NCBI GenBank assembly: GCA_037969115.1
Contig: JBBKWQ010000162.1
Coordinates: 1-6,991 of the forward strand
Direction: 5' to 3'
From: JBBKWQ01 sp037969115
GTDB lineage: Bacteria; Actinomycetota; Acidimicrobiia; Acidimicrobiales; Ilumatobacteraceae
Length of the DNA stretch: 6,991 bases
Every line of letters begins with the position of its first letter. Position 1 is the stretch's first letter. Positions 5,308 to 6,991 of the stretch are shown here, in pieces. The position numbers and the translations under genes are program-made. The notes beneath the pieces were generated by a model that was not told the DNA's origin, made no database searches, and worked only from the letters and a program-made list of their open reading frames with translations.

Positions 5308-6991
5308 TCAGCCGGCGATCAAGATGGGAACCGCCGCGAACTCGGACGGGTCGTTCTCGAGACCGGTGTCACCGCGGGTGAGCAGGGCCACGACGTCGCC
5401 GGGCTCGGCAGCCGACACATCGAGACTCACCGAATACGGCGACGGGACCATCCAGTCGGTTCCGGTGAACGTGGAGTCGAGCGGCGGTGGGGCTACTCCG
5501 GCGACGAAGGCACGCAGCAGCACGTTGGCCTCGAAGCCACGAGCGAGCCCCTCCACCGTCACGGGCCCGGCAGCGACGGTGGCCCCGGCGACCGGCGAGG
5601 TGATCGTCACACCGTCGCTGGTCGCACTGAGGACGAACCAGCCGAGGTCCGCACCCAGACGACGCATCGACAGGATCGTGCCGGTGGGGCGCACGGTGGA
5701 CGGGTCGTCGTCGTCCAGGGGCGAGTAGACCTCGATCTCACCGCGGAGCGAACCACCCGGCACGAACGGTCCGAGCAGGGGGTCCACGCCGACCCCTACC
5801 CTCACGAAGTCGGCGGCTGCGGCCTGAGGTGTGTCGAACACGACGTTGTGCGCGGGCCAGACGGCGACGATCGGTGTCGGTTGCGGGCAGGTGGCTTCGG
5901 CCGGCGCCGGTACGGGTCCGTTTGCGGGCAGGTAGCCGCTGACGTCGACCACGAAGTCGGTCGCGGACGACGCGAAGATGCACACGTCGCCCTCGGGGCC
6001 GATGGGGACGATCACGGTGTTGGCGGTGTTGTGCGCGGCGTAGTAGTTGACGTTCGACGCGTTGGGCAACGATGTACCGGCCGGGAACACGGTCGAGTAC
6101 CCGGTGCCGTAGGGGTCCACTGCGGCGACCGTCAGCACTGCGGCGGACGCATCGACGGGAACGCCGCCGCGGCCGGCGACGTCGAGTTGCATGCTGTAGC
6201 CGCCGCCCACCCTGCCGAGTGCTGCGTGTTGACCGTCGATGGTCGTGCCGGTCGGCCGGGTGTCGGCGAGACGAGTCGGTGCCGGCAGTGACGTGAGCGT
6301 GGCTGCGGGCACCGAGCCCGCGACGTCGACGATCAGGTGAGTGGCGGCAGAGGTGTAGATCGAGATCTTGCCGTCGGTACCGAGGCTGGTGATGACCGTG
6401 TTGGCCATGTTGTGTCCGGCGTAGAAGTTGACGTTCGACGAGTTCGGGCGGGTAGGTCCGGTGGCGTACACGGTGAGGAAGCCCGTGCCCGCTTCATCGA
6501 CGGCGGTCACGTTCAACACCACGGTGGAGGCGTCGATGGGGACGCCGCCGCGACCGGCGACCTGAACCTCGAGCGTCGACCCGGCCGCCCTGAGGCCGAT
6601 GCCGGCGGACTGCCCGTCGATCGTGGTCGCGCCCAGCCGGGTGTCGGTGAGACGCACCGGTGCGGCGAGCGGCGAGTAGCTGCCCGCCGGGAAGTAGCCC
6701 GAGATGTCGACGATCAGCTGCGTCGCCGCCGACGTGTAGATCGATACCTTGCCGTCGGCGCTGAGGCGTGCGATGACGGTTCCGGCCGTGTTGTGGTTCG
6801 GGTAGTAGTTCACGTTCGATGCGTTGGGCTGCGTCGTGCCGGTGGCATGCACGGTGAGGAAGCCGGCCGCGGCCGAATCGACGGCGGTCACCGTCAGAGC
6901 GACCGCCGGGGTGTCCGCAGGAACGCCGGCTCGGCCGGTGACCTGCACCTCGTACGTCGACCCAGCGGGCCGCAGACCCGTCCCGGCGTTC
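5308..6991 (-). CDS. Secreted/surface protein with 127-residue tandem repeats and C-terminal Gmad2-like domain, 5'-partial
   Basis: The frame is open to the right edge, so the N-terminus, any signal peptide and perhaps more repeats lie beyond the window; 560 residues are visible. Numbering from the codon at 6948, the first about 350 residues are three tandem units in exact 127-residue register: GRaGVP at 5, 132 and 259; SNVN(Y/F)Y at 44, 171 and 298; (I/V)VD(I/V)(S/A)G at 79, 206 and 333; RL(T/A)DTR at 99 and 226. Such units are, to my knowledge, common in actinobacterial exported proteins and rich in predicted beta strand. Residues about 355-446 form a mixed region (AAADFVRVGVGVDPLLGPF, GEIEVYSP, TGTILSMRRLG, GWFVLSATSDG). 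Residues about 447-545 resemble the Gmad2 immunoglobulin-like domain (ITSPVAGATVAAGPVTVEGLARGFEANV, partly quoted, then SPYSVSLDVS and PGDVVALL). No sortase motif or C-terminal anchor helix is seen. A structural or adhesive envelope role is inferred. There are only two Cys (323, 354). Confidence 0.88.
   Translation of the reverse strand, partial: NAGTGLRPAGSTYEVQVTGRAGVPADTPAVALTVTAVDSAAAGFLTVHATGTTQPNASNVNYYPNHNTAGTVIARLSADGKVSIYTSAATQLIVDISGYFPAGSYSPLAAPVRLTDTRLGATTIDGQSAGIGLRAAGSTLEVQVAGRGGVPIDASTVVLNVTAVDEAGTGFLTVYATGPTRPNSSNVNFYAGHNMANTVITSLGTDGKISIYTSAATHLIVDVAGSVPAATLTSLPAPTRLADTRPTGTTIDGQHAALGRVGGGYSMQLDVAGRGGVPVDASAAVLTVAAVDPYGTGYSTVFPAGTSLPNASNVNYYAAHNTANTVIVPIGPEGDVCIFASSATDFVVDVSGYLPANGPVPAPAEATCPQPTPIVAVWPAHNVVFDTPQAAAADFVRVGVGVDPLLGPFVPGGSLRGEIEVYSPLDDDDPSTVRPTGTILSMRRLGADLGWFVLSATSDGVTITSPVAGATVAAGPVTVEGLARGFEANVLLRAFVAGVAPPPLDSTFTGTDWMVPSPYSVSLDVSAAEPGDVVALLTRGDTGLENDPSEFAAVPILIAG
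5902..6282 (-). repeat. Surface-protein repeat unit 3 (381 bp, divergent)
   Basis: Last unit, again exactly 127 codons, from APTRLADTR to the Pro/Ala linker after SGYLP. It keeps GRGGVPVDAS, PNASNVNYYAAHNTANTVI and VVDVSGYLP, but SIYTSAAT of the other units becomes CIFASSAT, introducing a Cys. It connects to the non-repeat C-terminal part through a short Pro-rich linker. Confidence 0.75.
6283..6663 (-). repeat. Surface-protein repeat unit 2 (381 bp)
   Basis: Complete 127-codon unit running from APVRLTDTR to the residue before APTRLADTR. It carries GRGGVPIDAS, NVTAVDEAGTGFLTVYATG, SNVNFYAGHN and SIYTSAATHLIVDVAG. It is closer to unit 1 than to unit 3 (about 54 of 109 identities with unit 3, hand count). 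Confidence 0.8.
6664..6990 (-). repeat. Surface-protein repeat unit 1 (partial, cut by window edge)
   Basis: First visible unit of the 381-bp coding repeat; its beginning is outside the window. Over the 109 residues it shares with unit 2, I count by hand about 69 identities (about 63%) with no gap. Its landmarks are GRAGVP, PNASNVNYY, SIYTSAATQLIVD and SGYFP. Confidence 0.8.

Noticed and set aside
4097..5728. A 543-codon open frame on the plus strand, antisense to the LtrA gene and the start of the surface-protein C-terminus
   Set aside because: Its translation is low-complexity and rich in Arg, Asp, His and Glu, with no membrane or domain pattern, and it covers two clear minus-strand genes. 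It is the usual artefact of GC-rich codon bias.
5296..6291. A 331-codon plus-strand frame opposite the surface protein
   Set aside because: Its apparent periodicity is inherited from the repeats on the other strand, and its composition (Gly, Arg, His, Asp) is that of a shadow frame.
1..6991. Defence system, phage, transposon, CRISPR array, tRNA or rRNA
   Set aside because: No integrase, transposase, nuclease, helicase or toxin-antitoxin signature, no short direct-repeat/spacer pattern and no structured RNA gene was seen; the only repeats are coding repeats inside one gene.

Overview
The window is GC-rich with strong third-position GC bias and dense coding, which points to a high-GC actinobacterium. 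The secreted repeat protein at the right edge, with its 'RL.DTR ... GRGGVP ... SNVN.Y ... VDV.GY.P' pattern, resembles proteins that as far as I recall are abundant in Acidimicrobiia such as Ilumatobacter and also occur in other Actinobacteria. That placement is from memory of protein style, not from a search.

Layout. The plus strand carries four genes: (1) the 3' part of a multi-pass membrane protein with an acidic, probably disordered N-terminal region, open at the left edge (2-1222); (2) a CPA1/NhaP-type Na+/H+ antiporter with a long cytoplasmic tail (1307-2926); (3) a small single-pass protein with one extracytoplasmic PASTA-like domain (2957-3499); (4) a small N-terminally anchored protein of unknown function (3508-4071). 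Genes 2-4 are separated by only 30 and 8 nt and probably form an operon. The 84-nt gap ahead of the antiporter is the only real intergenic region on this strand. It holds a perfect 9-bp inverted repeat just after gene 1 and a 6-bp inverted repeat over a TAGGGT box just before the antiporter start.

The minus strand carries two genes that converge on this group: an LtrA-family membrane protein (4121-5263) and, 44 nt upstream of it, a large secreted or surface protein open at the right edge (5308-6991). The visible part of the latter consists of three tandem repeats with an exact 127-residue period, a mixed alpha/beta region and a C-terminal Gmad2-like Ig domain.

How they fit together. The antiporter operon is best read as ion/pH homeostasis plus two envelope-anchored accessory proteins, one of which may sense or bind cell wall. 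The minus-strand pair also concerns the envelope, but no shared pathway can be shown. I see no RNA genes, mobile elements, CRISPR arrays, phage genes or defence system. The window looks like ordinary chromosome, and its most unusual parts are the repeat/Gmad2 surface protein and the antiporter-PASTA gene cluster.
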